64,000 bases of DNA from Nocardioides caeni (GTDB lineage: Bacteria; Actinomycetota; Actinomycetes; Propionibacteriales; Nocardioidaceae): positions 256,485 to 320,484 of the forward strand of contig NZ_STGW01000004.1 in the NCBI RefSeq assembly GCF_004912195.1. The letters run 5' to 3'. The position numbers and the translations under genes were made by a program. Shown in pieces: positions 26,069-34,955 of the stretch (positions within the stretch are counted from its first letter, which is position 1; each line of letters begins with the position of its first letter). The notes under the pieces were generated by a model. The model saw nothing but the letters and a program-made list of their open reading frames with translations, searched no databases and was not told the DNA's origin.

Positions 26069-27094
26069 TCAGTCCTCCAGGGAGACGAGGGCCTTGCCGG
26101 TCACGGCACGCCCGTCGAGCAGGGTGAGGAAGCCGGAGAAGGCCTCGTCGATGCCGTGGCCGACGTAGGTCTCGGGGCTGACGACGGCGCCGCTGCGGAC
26201 CAGGCCCGTCATCTCGTCCAGGAACTCCTGCCGACGGCCGTCGTGGTCGCCGACGATGAAGCCCTCCATGCGCAGCCGGCGCCAGATCATCAGCAGCAGG
26301 TTGCGCGGCCCCGGCACGGGCTCCGTCGCGTTGTAGACGGCGATGGCACCACACAGGGCGATCCGGCCGTTGTCGCGCATGGCGCGGATGGCCGCCTCGA
26401 GGTGTTCGGCGCCGACGTTGTCGAAGTAGACGTCCAGCCCCGGTCGGTCCACCTCGGCCAGTGCCCCCGCGAGCAGGTCGCGCACCGAGCCGTCGTGGTA
26501 GTCGAAGGCGGTGTCGAACCCGAAGTCCGCCACGACCCGCTTCGCCTTGTCCTGGCTGCCGCAGCTGCCGATCGTCGTGCAGCCTCGGGCCTTGGCGAGC
26601 TGGCCCGCAATGGCACCGACTCCGCCCGCGGCGGACGACACGAACACCGTCTCGCCGTCACGGAGCCCGGCGATCGCGTGGAGGCCCACCCAGGCGGTGA
26701 AGCCGGTCTGCCCCAGCGCGCCGAGGTGATCGGTGGCCTTGAGGCCCTCCACGTCGACGACCTCGAGGTCCTGCGGTGCGAGGGCGGCGTACTCCCGCCA
26801 CCCCTGCTGGTGCACGACGACCGAGCCGACCGGCACCGCGGGGTCGTCGGAACGCTCGACCACGCCGGTGGCGTGGCCCGTCATCGCCTCGCCGAGGGCG
26901 TAGGGCTCGACGTAGCTCGCGGCCTCCGACATCCGGCCCCGCATGTAGGGCTCCACGGACATCGCGGTGTTGCGGACCAGCAGCTGGTCGGCGCCGAGCA
27001 CGAGGTCGCAGGTCACGACGTCGACGTCGTCGGGCACCGGGGTGCCCACGGGCCGACGGACAAGGTGGACCTCGCGGTTCCTGATGGTCGTCAC
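26069..27094 (-). CDS. Zinc-independent MDR family NADP-dependent oxidoreductase
   Basis: A 341-residue medium-chain reductase of the leukotriene B4 dehydrogenase / YncB type. It has no zinc ligands. It has MSVEPYMRGRM near the start, GQTGFTAWVGL, the nucleotide loop SSAAGGVGAIAGQLAK and YFDNVGAEHLEAA. These enzymes reduce the double bond of enones with NADPH. The GTG at 27094 overlaps the P450 stop (GTGA). In this operon it may reduce an unsaturated ketone made after oxidation by the P450. Confidence 0.9.
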   Translation of the reverse strand: MTTIRNREVHLVRRPVGTPVPDDVDVVTCDLVLGADQLLVRNTAMSVEPYMRGRMSEAASYVEPYALGEAMTGHATGVVERSDDPAVPVGSVVVHQQGWREYAALAPQDLEVVDVEGLKATDHLGALGQTGFTAWVGLHAIAGLRDGETVFVSSAAGGVGAIAGQLAKARGCTTIGSCGSQDKAKRVVADFGFDTAFDYHDGSVRDLLAGALAEVDRPGLDVYFDNVGAEHLEAAIRAMRDNGRIALCGAIAVYNATEPVPGPRNLLLMIWRRLRMEGFIVGDHDGRRQEFLDEMTGLVRSGAVVSPETYVGHGIDEAFSGFLTLLDGRAVTGKALVSLED

Positions 27095-28323
27095 TCCGCG
27101 ACGTCCCACTCGAGCCAGAGGTCCTCGAGGCCGAGCTGCGGACCGGTCTCGCGCAGCTCGTCGACCTGGACGGCGCGGTAGTGCGGGATGCGCTTGTGCC
27201 ACTCCTCCAGGGCGATGTTCATCTCCCGGCGCGCCAGGTGGGTGCCGAGGCACTTGTGGGGGCCGGCGGCGAAGGCGAGGTGGCCGGTCGCGTCGGTCCG
27301 GTTGAAGTCGACCCGCGCGGGGTCGGCGTACTTGGTCTCGTCGCGGGTTGCCGACGGCACGGTGAGCATCGCCATCTCCCCGGCCGCCATGGGGCAGCCG
27401 TGGAACTCGGTGTCCTGGACGACCTTGCGGCCGTCCATGACGATCGAGTAGACGCGCACCATCTCCTCGACCGCGACCGGGATGAGGCCCGGGTCGTCGA
27501 GGATCTGCTGGCGGTCCTCGGGGTGCTCGGCGAGGTGCAGCATCGTGTAGCCGAGCTGGCTCTTGACGGTGTCGAGGCCGGCGAGGACGAGCACGCCGCA
27601 GATGTTGAGGAACTCCTCGTCCGTGATCGGCTCGTCGCCGATGTGCGAGCGGCTGAGGTCGGTGAAGAAGTCGTCCTCGCGCGGGTTGGCCTTGCGGTCC
27701 GCGAGGAGGTCGACGAAGTAGCCCCGGATGCTCGCCTGGGCCTGCGCCATCGCGTCGGCCGCGCCCTCTGCCTCGGCGCCCAGGCCGCCGAAGACGGTCT
27801 CCACCCAGCCCACGAATTGCTTGGAGTCCTCGTGGGGCAGTCCGAGGATCTCGAGGAAGACCTTGGTGGGGAACTCCTTGGCGAACTCCTCCACGAAGTT
27901 GACCCGGCCCTTGGCCACCATCGGCTCGATGAACGAGATGGCGTGCTCGCGGATCTGCTCCTCGCGATCACGGATGGCACGCGGCGAGAACGGTGCGTTC
28001 AGCACGCGCCGGTAGAGCTTGTGCTTCGGCGGGTTCTCCATGGTCGGGATCCAGTGCCAGTCGGGCTCGGGAACCGTCGGGATCGTGGCCTCGCTGCTGA
28101 AGACCTCGTGGTCGTGGAAGGCGTCGCGCACCGTCTGGTCGTCGAGCAGCATCCAGAAGCCACCGCCGTAGGTGTTCCACACGATCGGCGACAGCGCCCG
28201 GAGCCGGTCGAGCTCGGAGTGGTAGCTGTGGATCGGCATCGGCTGGTTGAAGTCGAAGTGGACCACGGGACAGCCGCCCTTGGTCTGTCCGTCGAGGACC
28301 TCGACGGCGTGCTGGTCAGACAT
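27091..28323 (-). CDS. Cytochrome P450
   Basis: A 410-residue soluble bacterial P450. The I-helix oxygen-binding motif is AGLDT, the ExxR is EEMVR, and the haem loop is FAAGPHKCLGTHLA with the cysteine ligand, all intact. It lies second in an operon after a SnoaL-like gene and before enone reductase, dehydrogenase and SDR genes, so it probably hydroxylates the substrate early. No ferredoxin gene is near; the only redox-partner candidate is the diflavin reductase transcribed divergently at 29048. The CYP family cannot be assigned here. Confidence 0.93.
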   Translation of the reverse strand: MSDQHAVEVLDGQTKGGCPVVHFDFNQPMPIHSYHSELDRLRALSPIVWNTYGGGFWMLLDDQTVRDAFHDHEVFSSEATIPTVPEPDWHWIPTMENPPKHKLYRRVLNAPFSPRAIRDREEQIREHAISFIEPMVAKGRVNFVEEFAKEFPTKVFLEILGLPHEDSKQFVGWVETVFGGLGAEAEGAADAMAQAQASIRGYFVDLLADRKANPREDDFFTDLSRSHIGDEPITDEEFLNICGVLVLAGLDTVKSQLGYTMLHLAEHPEDRQQILDDPGLIPVAVEEMVRVYSIVMDGRKVVQDTEFHGCPMAAGEMAMLTVPSATRDETKYADPARVDFNRTDATGHLAFAAGPHKCLGTHLARREMNIALEEWHKRIPHYRAVQVDELRETGPQLGLEDLWLEWDVAE

Positions 28324-28810
28324 GGGTGGCCTCCGTGCGGTGGTCGGGGACGAGGGAACCGAGGGTGACGGGCCGGTGCTCGATGGTGCCGACGACCAGA
28401 CGCAGCGAGCGGATGCGCCAGGCGCCGTCGACGCACTGCAGCTCCATGTCGTAGCGGCTGTTCATCATCATCGTGACGCCGGGCTCGTCGAAGGACACCT
28501 GGTGCGAGGTCAGGTAGGCGACCGCTGTGGCGTGGTCGCCGGCCACCTCGACGCGCATGGGCCGCAACGAGTGCTGCTGCCAGCGCAGGTGGGCGGTGGC
28601 GCCGGGCACCCAGCGGGCGATGGCCGGTCCGCCGACCAGGTCACCGTCGACGTCGTACGACGCGGTCGCGTCGGGATGGAAGAGCTGCTCGAGGGTCGTC
28701 CCGTCCCGCTCGTCGCAGGCCAGGCCGTAGGCCGTCATCACCTCGGTCACGCGCAGCCGCTCCACGGCCGCACGGGCAAGGTCCTCGGTCTCGAGGTCGC
28801 GCTCCAGCAT
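28316..28810 (-). CDS. SnoaL/NTF2-like small protein
   Basis: A 164-residue single-domain protein with the cone-shaped SnoaL/NTF2 pattern (ERLRVTEVMTAYGLACDERD, LEQLFHPDATASYDV, GDHATAVAYLTSH, DGAWRIRSLRLV). Proteins of this fold serve as small isomerases, hydratases or dehydratases, or as non-catalytic partners. The ATG at 28810 follows AGGAGA with six-base spacing. It is the first gene of the P450 operon and overlaps the P450 start by eight bases. Confidence 0.82.
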   Translation of the reverse strand: MLERDLETEDLARAAVERLRVTEVMTAYGLACDERDGTTLEQLFHPDATASYDVDGDLVGGPAIARWVPGATAHLRWQQHSLRPMRVEVAGDHATAVAYLTSHQVSFDEPGVTMMMNSRYDMELQCVDGAWRIRSLRLVVGTIEHRPVTLGSLVPDHRTEATHV

Positions 28811-28901
28811 TCTCTGTCTCCTGTCGTGCCCGGCACGTTGTCCTGGGCGCCGGCCGTGCCGTCGAGGTCCCGTGACCCCGATCACGACGGGCGTGACCCC
28901 G

Positions 28902-28930
28902 ATTACACTGACCGGCAGCGGCGAAGTCAA
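28902..28930 (-). promoter_or_regulatory. Promoter of the P450 operon
   Basis: On the minus strand TTGACT (28925-28930) and TGTAAT (28902-28907) are 17 bases apart. About 85 bases of leader precede the ATG at 28810. The palindrome at 28946-28957 lies upstream of the minus-35. Confidence 0.6.
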
Positions 28931-28945
28931 TGCTTCCGAGGAATT

Positions 28946-28957
28946 TTCCTCATGAGG
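28946..28957. promoter_or_regulatory. Palindromic cluster box CCTCATGAGG between divergent operons
   Basis: The central CCTCATGAGG (28948-28957) is a perfect ten-base palindrome; read on the minus strand it extends to TCATGAGGAAAA. It lies 16-17 bases from the minus-35 of both divergent promoters, so one bound factor could act on the P450 operon and the reductase together. Confidence 0.6.
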
Positions 28958-28973
28958 TTTTCGTCTGCCGCGC

Positions 28974-29003
28974 TTGACAGCGACGGGCAAAGATCCTCAT
29001 GAT
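28974..29003 (+). promoter_or_regulatory. Promoter of the diflavin reductase with an overlapping box
   Basis: TTGACA (28974-28979) is followed after 17 bases by TCATGAT. The minus-10 is itself part of a second cluster box, TCATGAGGAT on the minus strand (28993-29002), so a bound factor would cover the minus-10. Confidence 0.6.
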
Positions 29004-29047
29004 GTTTCATCGTGACTCGGCTCACACCGCTGACCCAAGGAGACCCG

Positions 29048-30700
29048 ATGACCTCCCCCGCAGACCGTCCCGCCGTCCACGTCCTCTTCGGCAGCCAGAC
29101 CGGCAATGCCGAGATCATCGCGATGGACACCGCGGACGCGTTCGGCGCCGCCGGCCTGACCGCGAAGCTGCTCGCCATGGACGAGATCGGCTGTGCGGAC
29201 CTCGTCGCGATGACCCACGTGGTCGTCGTGAGCTCGACGTACGACGACGGCGACATGCCCGACAACGCGCAGGACCTGTGGGACGAGCTCGACAGCGACT
29301 CCCCCGACCTGGCCCACGTCCGGTTCGCCGTGCTCGCCCTGGGCGACTCCTCCTACGACGACTTCTGCGCGGCGGGCCGGCACTTCGACGAGAGGTTCGC
29401 CGAGCTGGGGGCGCACCGCGTCCTCGAGCGGGTCGACTGCGACCTCGACTACGAGCAGCCGTCGCGGCAGTGGATCACGGCCGTCGTCGAGACGTTCACG
29501 GCCCTGGGCGACGACGCCACCGTCGAGACCCGGGCAGTCGACGTCGCCCCGGCCGCTCGCGACGAGCGCTGGACCCGGCGCACGCCCTTCCTGGCCGATC
29601 TCACCGCCTCGGTGCGCCTGTCCGGCGAAGGGTCGCGCAAGGCGGTGGTCCACTACGAGGTCGACCTCGCCGACAGCGGCATCGCCTACGAGCCCGGCGA
29701 CTCGCTGGGCCTGGTGCCGGTCAACCCCCCGGCGCTCGTCACCGGTGTGCTCGAAGCGCTCGGGGTCGGCGCCGACGACGCAACACCGACGGGTGAGGGA
29801 TCGTGGAGCGAGGTGCTCACCCACCAGCGCGAGCTCCGCCTCCCCGGCCGGGAGCTTCTCGCCTGGGCCGCCGAGGCCTCGGCCGATCCCGAGGTGACGC
29901 ACCTGCTGTCCACCGGCGACCGGGAGGCGGTCGACGCCTGGCTCTGGGGTCGGGACGTCCTCGACCTGGTCGGCATGGTCCCCGCCGGGGCCCGTGACGC
30001 CGGCACCGTGCTCGGCCTGTTGGCGTCGATCCAGCACCGGTCCTACTCGATCAGCTCCGCTCCGTCGTCCAGCCCCGGCACCGCCGAGCTGCTGGTGTCC
30101 TGCGTGGGCTACCACCGCGACGGGCGCGATCGGGTCGGCGCGGGGTCCAGCACGCTGCAGTCCGCCGCGCCCGATCTCACGGCGGGGGGAACGGCGACGG
30201 TCAAGGTCGCCGTCTTCCTCGCCCCCAACCCCAGCTTCCGCCTCCCCGATGCGGACCGTCCGGTGATCATGGTCGGACCGGGCGTCGGGGTCGCACCCTT
30301 CCGGTCGTTCCTGCTGGAGCGCGCGGCACGGGGCACCGCCGGTCGCAACTGGCTCTTCTTCGGCGACCAGCACGAGGCGTGCGACTTCCACTACCGCGAG
30401 GAGCTGGAGGGCTGGACCGCCAGCGGCCTGCTCACCGAGCTGACCACAGCCTTCTCCCGCGACCAGGACCACAAGGTCTACGTCCAGGACAGGCTGGTTG
30501 CCCGTGGCGAGGACGTCTTCCGGTGGCTCGAGGACGGCGCACACTTCTACGTGTGCGGCGACGGTTCCCAGATGTCGCACGCGGTCGAGGCGGCACTCGT
30601 CGAGGTCGTCGCCAAGCACGGCGACCGCTCCGAGGCCGAGGCGTGGGACTACGTGGCCGACCTCAAGCGGCAGCGGCGCTACTCCCAGGACGTCTACTGA
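29048..30700 (+). CDS. Stand-alone diflavin reductase (CysJ / P450-reductase-like)
   Basis: A 550-residue FMN plus FAD reductase. Residues 1-150 are a flavodoxin domain ([29 protein letters not shown]). A linker is followed by the FAD domain ([21 protein letters not shown]) and the NADPH domain ([24 protein letters not shown]), ending in RYSQDVY as in sulphite reductase flavoproteins. No sulphite reductase haem subunit is nearby. It is divergent from the P450 operon, so it may be the electron donor of that P450. AAGGAG precedes the ATG. Confidence 0.9.
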   Translation: MTSPADRPAVHVLFGSQTGNAEIIAMDTADAFGAAGLTAKLLAMDEIGCADLVAMTHVVVVSSTYDDGDMPDNAQDLWDELDSDSPDLAHVRFAVLALGDSSYDDFCAAGRHFDERFAELGAHRVLERVDCDLDYEQPSRQWITAVVETFTALGDDATVETRAVDVAPAARDERWTRRTPFLADLTASVRLSGEGSRKAVVHYEVDLADSGIAYEPGDSLGLVPVNPPALVTGVLEALGVGADDATPTGEGSWSEVLTHQRELRLPGRELLAWAAEASADPEVTHLLSTGDREAVDAWLWGRDVLDLVGMVPAGARDAGTVLGLLASIQHRSYSISSAPSSSPGTAELLVSCVGYHRDGRDRVGAGSSTLQSAAPDLTAGGTATVKVAVFLAPNPSFRLPDADRPVIMVGPGVGVAPFRSFLLERAARGTAGRNWLFFGDQHEACDFHYREELEGWTASGLLTELTTAFSRDQDHKVYVQDRLVARGEDVFRWLEDGAHFYVCGDGSQMSHAVEAALVEVVAKHGDRSEAEAWDYVADLKRQRRYSQDVY

Positions 30701-32028
30701 GCCACGAGCCGGCCGCCGATGACGGTGGCCCGCACCGGAGCCGTCGTTCCGCCTCCGGCCACCCTCGCCAGCACCTCGTCGAGCGGGCCGTCGAGCAGGC
30801 ACAGGTCGGCGGGCGCGCCGACCCCGACGCGGCGCTCCGGACCGGCTGGGAGGGCCGGAGCCGTCAGGTAGGAGCCGAGCGCGGACCGCGCGTCCCAGGT
30901 CTCGTCCGCCAGCCAGGGTGAGCCGGCCTCGGGCAGGCCGCCGGAGGACAGGGCTATCGAGGTCCACGGGTTCGGGTCGCCGTACGGCGCGTCGCTGCTG
31001 AGGACCACGTCGACCCCCCGTGCCCGCAGACCGCCCATGCGCCACAGCCACGGACGGTCCTCGGGGTCGACCGCCTCCAGCAGCGCGCGACCGCGCCGGG
31101 CAGGAATCGACGGCTGGGTGACCACCACGACCCCGAGCTCCGCGAGCCGGTCGGCCGTCGCGTCGTCACACACCGCGGCGTGCTCGACGCGGTCGCCCGG
31201 CACGACGCCGACCTCTCCGAGCACGGCGACGGCCAAGGCCAGCGCCGTCCGCGAGACGGCGTGCAGGGCCACGGCGCGGCCCTCGTCCCGTGCCGCCAGG
31301 ACGCCGGTCCGGAGGCGCTCCCAGGTGTCGTCGTCGTGGTCGGTCACCACGACCTTGCGGGGCAGGTCGGTGGCGACGGCGCCGAGCGACCAGACCCGCT
31401 GGGGCACCGACGATCGGACGAACTCCAGCGTGGCGGCGTCCAGGTCCGGAGTCGCGTCGGTCAGGCCGGTGACCCCCCAGCCCGCGAGCTCGCGCCCCAG
31501 GTGCGCGAGCTGCGCCACGAGCGTCAGCCGCTCGGCGGCGCCAGCCACCCGGCCGCGCTCGCGCCAGAGCCGGCCGGTCCGCCGCTCCTCATCGGTCAGG
31601 TGCTCGGTGAGCTCCGCCGTCGCGGCGGAGTTGAGGACCCACAGGGCACCCGAGCGGTGCTGTGCCCGGACCGGCCGGGAGGGCCACACGGCGTCGAGGT
31701 CGGCCCTCGTCACGTCGTCGTCGCCCAGCCCGACCACGCGCAGCCAACCCCGGTCAGCTGCGTCAGCGGCGTCGGATCCCTCGATCGGGGTCGGGAGCGG
31801 GCCGCCGGCCAGGTCCAGTGACACCCGGGTGGCCGCGGCGGCCAGGACGTGGACGTGGTGGTCCTGCAGACCCGGCAGGAGCGCCCCGCCACGGGCCTCG
31901 AGGATCCGGTCGCCCGGGTCGGTGGTCAGCCCGGGGGCGAGGGCGACGATCCGCCCGTCGGCCGCCCGGCAGTCGAGACGTACGCCGTCGACGAGCGCTC
32001 CGCGGATAAGCAGCGGATCAGTCGACAC
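30694..32028 (-). CDS. Amidohydrolase family protein
   Basis: A 444-residue metal-dependent hydrolase of the amidohydrolase superfamily (YtcJ-like branch). The metal-binding [12 protein letters not shown] near residue 56, [18 protein letters not shown] and the late [11 protein letters not shown] are in the right order. The GTG at 32028 overlaps the enoyl-CoA hydratase stop by 11 bases. The stop overlaps the convergent reductase gene. It could open a lactone, lactam or amide in the pathway. Substrate unknown. Confidence 0.82.
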   Translation of the reverse strand: MSTDPLLIRGALVDGVRLDCRAADGRIVALAPGLTTDPGDRILEARGGALLPGLQDHHVHVLAAAATRVSLDLAGGPLPTPIEGSDAADAADRGWLRVVGLGDDDVTRADLDAVWPSRPVRAQHRSGALWVLNSAATAELTEHLTDEERRTGRLWRERGRVAGAAERLTLVAQLAHLGRELAGWGVTGLTDATPDLDAATLEFVRSSVPQRVWSLGAVATDLPRKVVVTDHDDDTWERLRTGVLAARDEGRAVALHAVSRTALALAVAVLGEVGVVPGDRVEHAAVCDDATADRLAELGVVVVTQPSIPARRGRALLEAVDPEDRPWLWRMGGLRARGVDVVLSSDAPYGDPNPWTSIALSSGGLPEAGSPWLADETWDARSALGSYLTAPALPAGPERRVGVGAPADLCLLDGPLDEVLARVAGGGTTAPVRATVIGGRLVAQ

Positions 32029-33046
32029 CGTCGACCAGCCCCCACTCGAGGGCGAGCTCGACACCGATGCGGCGTCCCGACAACGCCCACCAGAGGACCC
32101 GGTGGCGTCCGATGCGACGGGTCAGGCTCACCGTGCCCCCGGCTCCGGGCACCAGGCCCATCGCCAGCTCGGGGAGCCCGAGGACGGTGCTCTCCGCGGC
32201 GCGCACGTCGCCGGCGAAGGCAGCGATCTCGATGCCCGAGCCGATGCAGTGGCCGTGCAGGTGCACGGTCACCCGGTCCCGGAGCCGGTCGGTCGCCAGC
32301 CCGGGGTGCGCGACCACCCGCAGCCGGTGGGCCGCCGCCGGGTCCGGGGCCGACCCGAACTCGTCGAGGTCGCCGCCCGCGCAGAAGTCGCGGCCCTCGC
32401 CGCGCAGCGACACCGTCGCCTCGGGCGCCAGCGCAGCGACCTCGAGTGCTTCCAGCAACGCGTCGCGCATGCGGGCGTCGTAGGCGTTGCGACGTGCAGA
32501 GCGGGTCAGGGTGACCTCCAGCAGGTCGCCCTCCCGCCGGAGGGCGACCCGGGACAGGTCGAGGTCCGACGGCCGCTGGATGGGCGGGTTCTCCTCCCGC
32601 CACCGGCGGAACTCCGCGCCGGCCAGCAGGGAGGAGTACGTCGCCGACTCGGCCACGACGCCGTCGCGGGCGGGGAGCACGGCGGTGAGCCTCAGCAGCC
32701 GAGCCAGGGCCCAGGTCGCGTGCGGGCTCCGCGCACTCGTCGCGTGCAGGGCGGCGAGATCCGCCTCGACGTCGTCGCTCACGACGACACCGCGGAGGTC
32801 GCTCGCGCGCGAGCCCCGTGGGGCCAGGGCGACGTCGAGCAGGTCGAGCAGCCCCGGGACCGGTCGCTCGTCGCCGAGCAGGCCGACCACCACCGCGCCA
32901 GCGGGAGCCACGTCGGCCACCGAGCCGTCGCTGAGCGTTCGATCGACGTCCGGCGCGGCGGCGTCGACCACCACGAGGGGGGATGCATCGAGCGGGCCGG
33001 GCACCATGGGCCCGGACTCCGCCAGCAGCGCCGGGAGGTCGAGCAT
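32018..33046 (-). CDS. Enoyl-CoA hydratase/isomerase family protein with a long N-terminal extension
   Basis: A 342-residue protein. The crotonase fold fills only the last 190 residues (LEVTLTRSARRNAYDARM, RGEGRDFCAGGDLDEFG as the oxyanion region, GHCIGSGIEIAAFAG, PELAMGLVPGAGG). The first 150 residues match no family I know and may carry a partner-binding domain. The ATG at 33046 shares CATG with the divergent gene start. An ATG at 33007, with GGAG nine bases before it, is a good alternative. It should hydrate an enoyl-CoA or cleave a 1,3-diketone. Confidence 0.83.
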   Translation of the reverse strand: MLDLPALLAESGPMVPGPLDASPLVVVDAAAPDVDRTLSDGSVADVAPAGAVVVGLLGDERPVPGLLDLLDVALAPRGSRASDLRGVVVSDDVEADLAALHATSARSPHATWALARLLRLTAVLPARDGVVAESATYSSLLAGAEFRRWREENPPIQRPSDLDLSRVALRREGDLLEVTLTRSARRNAYDARMRDALLEALEVAALAPEATVSLRGEGRDFCAGGDLDEFGSAPDPAAAHRLRVVAHPGLATDRLRDRVTVHLHGHCIGSGIEIAAFAGDVRAAESTVLGLPELAMGLVPGAGGTVSLTRRIGRHRVLWWALSGRRIGVELALEWGLVDGVD

Positions 33047-34367
33047 GATGGGGAGTATGCCACCGCCGCCGCCGACACCCCGCGCCTCCGAGGTCGGCCG
33101 GCAGCTCCTGACCGCGCTCGGGTACGGCGGCCTCCCGGTCTCGCTCCCCGACCGCACGCCGCTCGAGGACTGGGCGGAGTCCGGGCTGATGGACCTCACC
33201 CGGGACACCGCCGGTCGTCCGCTCCGGCCGCGAGGCGTGCCGGCGACGGTGGCGCGCGGTGCCGCCGCGGCGCTGGTCGCGGTGGCCTCCGAGCGGTTCG
33301 GTCGCTCGCCCGCCGGCGGTGAGCTGGACGGCGCCCACCTCCTCGCGGAGCGCGCGGCGCTGGCCGTCGCCGACGGTGACCCCGGCAACCGACATCTCCG
33401 ACGGCCGTCCGCGGCCGTGTCCCACGGGGGGCGCGCCCGCTTCGTCCCGGCGTACGACGGCTGGTGGGTGCTGCACCTGGCCCGGGAGTCCGACGTGGAG
33501 CTCGTCCCGGCCCTGGTCGAGGCCGAGCTGCCCGGGCATGCCGGGACCGAGGACGCCGAGACCGTCGAGGAGGCATGGGCCGCGGTCGAGCAGTGGTCCG
33601 CCGGACGGCCTGTGGCGGAGGTGGTCGAGCGGGCGGTGCTGCTCGGGCTGCCGGCGGCGGCGCCCGGGGAGACGCCGGCAGGGACGGTGCCCTGGTCGGC
33701 GGACTCCCGCTCCGCGCTCGGGCGGCCGACCCGGCCCGGCGCGCCGGCCAGGGTGGTCGCCCTGGGGGCACTGTGGGCGGGGCCGCTGGCTGCCCAGCTG
33801 CTCGGCGAGGCCGGCTTCGAGGTGGTGCACGTCGAGAGCGTCGGACGCCCCGACGCGTCCCGGTGGGGCGATCCCGGGCTGCACGAGTTGCTGCACCGCG
33901 GGAGCGAGCAGGTGCGCGTGGACTTCGGCACGAGCGCGGGGCGAGCCGAACTGCACGCGCTCGTCTCGTCCGCCGACGTCGTCGTCGAGGCGAGCCGGCC
34001 GCGGGCGCTGGAGGGCCTCGGGGTGGCGCCGCGCCACGTGCTCGGCGACGGGCGTGCCCGGACGTGGCTCCAGCTGACCGGGCACGGTCCGGACCAGGCG
34101 CTGCGGGTGGGGTTCGGGGACGACGCGGCGGTCGCCGGCGGCCTGGTGGCGGAGCACCCTGACGGCACGCCTGCGTTCTGCGGTGACGCGCTCGCTGATC
34201 CCCTGGGCGGGCTGGCCGGGGCGCTCGCCGTGGCAGCGCTGCACCGCCCCGACCGCACGACCCGGGTGGCGGTGTCGCTCGCGGGGGTCGCGGCCTACTG
34301 CCGGTCGGCTGGCGACGTCACGTGGCCGGCGGTGCTCCCGGCGGCGGGCCGTCCCCGCCACCGTTGA
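33045..34367 (+). CDS. CoA-transferase family III-like protein
   Basis: A 440-residue protein whose second half is CaiB-like (RVVALGALWAGPLAAQLLGEAGFEV, VHVESVGRPDASRWGD, LHRGSEQVRVDF, TWLQLTGHGP). The first 210 residues are weaker and hold TPLEDWAESGLMDLTRD. The ATG at 33045 has GGGAGG six bases before it; the ATG at 33057 would have the site only one base away. Its homologous part is shorter than in full-size CaiB enzymes, and the C-terminal domain is reduced, so its activity is less certain than that of the other two CoA-transferases. Confidence 0.75.
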   Translation: MMGSMPPPPPTPRASEVGRQLLTALGYGGLPVSLPDRTPLEDWAESGLMDLTRDTAGRPLRPRGVPATVARGAAAALVAVASERFGRSPAGGELDGAHLLAERAALAVADGDPGNRHLRRPSAAVSHGGRARFVPAYDGWWVLHLARESDVELVPALVEAELPGHAGTEDAETVEEAWAAVEQWSAGRPVAEVVERAVLLGLPAAAPGETPAGTVPWSADSRSALGRPTRPGAPARVVALGALWAGPLAAQLLGEAGFEVVHVESVGRPDASRWGDPGLHELLHRGSEQVRVDFGTSAGRAELHALVSSADVVVEASRPRALEGLGVAPRHVLGDGRARTWLQLTGHGPDQALRVGFGDDAAVAGGLVAEHPDGTPAFCGDALADPLGGLAGALAVAALHRPDRTTRVAVSLAGVAAYCRSAGDVTWPAVLPAAGRPRHR

Positions 34368-34384
34368 CCGACGCCACCTAAATA

Positions 34385-34438
34385 TCATGAGAAATACCCC
34401 GGAATTCGTTGACACCGGCCGCCGCCCGCCGCTGTAAT
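34385..34438 (+). promoter_or_regulatory. Cluster box and promoter of the thioesterase operon
   Basis: TCATGAGAAA (34385-34394) is followed by TTGACA (34409-34414) and, after 18 bases, TGTAAT (34433-34438). The promoter is one of the best in the window. About 60 bases of leader with GAGGAG precede the ATG at 34506. Confidence 0.6.
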
Positions 34439-34505
34439 CGGGCAACGGCCCCATCGCGCCCAGGCCCGAGCGCGCCGACGCAGGGCCGAGCGACGAGGAG
34501 TTCCG

Positions 34506-34955
34506 ATGACCAGCACCGCCACCCCTGCCGACGCCGACGTGGCGTCGGTCGCGATCACGACGCACTACTACCAGTTCGACCAGCAGGGCGTCGTCTTCAA
34601 CATGTGGTACCTCTCGTTCCTCGAGGATGCGCGCAACGCCTGGTTCGCCCACACCGGCTACCCCCTCACCCAACTGCTCGCCGACGGCTTCGACATCCAG
34701 GTGGTCCACGTCGACCTCGGCTGGCGGGCTGCTGTGCGCTACGGGGACGAGGTGCGGGTCGAGGTCCGCACCGAACGCGTCGGCACCACCAGCCTCACCC
34801 TCCGTTTCGACGTCGTCGCCCGGGGCGAGGTCTGCGCGACCGGCACGTCGACCTACGTCATCGTCGACTCCAGCGTCGGGGGGCGGGCCACCCCCGTCCC
34901 TGCGGCGATGCGGGCAGCGCTCACGGCGGCGCCCGGGCGCGACGGCGATGTTTGA
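34506..34955 (+). CDS. Acyl-CoA thioesterase, hot-dog fold (4HBT type)
   Basis: A 149-residue hot-dog protein with the 4HBT active-site pattern FDQQGVVFNMWYLSFLEDAR near residue 25 (catalytic Asp followed by GVVFN), then DLGWRAAVRYGDEVRVEV. It hydrolyses an acyl-CoA to acid and CoA, perhaps to release trapped CoA. GAGGAG stands before the ATG. It overlaps the alcohol dehydrogenase start by eight bases, which couples it to the next three genes. Confidence 0.87.
   Translation: MTSTATPADADVASVAITTHYYQFDQQGVVFNMWYLSFLEDARNAWFAHTGYPLTQLLADGFDIQVVHVDLGWRAAVRYGDEVRVEVRTERVGTTSLTLRFDVVARGEVCATGTSTYVIVDSSVGGRATPVPAAMRAALTAAPGRDGDV

Noticed and set aside
22913..27181. A very long open frame of over 1400 codons on the plus strand
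   Set aside because: It runs in a wrong frame over the permease and antisense to the SDR, dehydrogenase, reductase and part of the P450 gene. Its product is low-complexity and Arg/Gly/Asp-rich. Such frames are a by-product of the GC-biased third codon position.
29048..30700. A sulphite reductase operon
   Set aside because: The flavoprotein resembles CysJ, but no haem subunit, PAPS reductase or other sulphate gene is near; the neighbour is a P450 operon.
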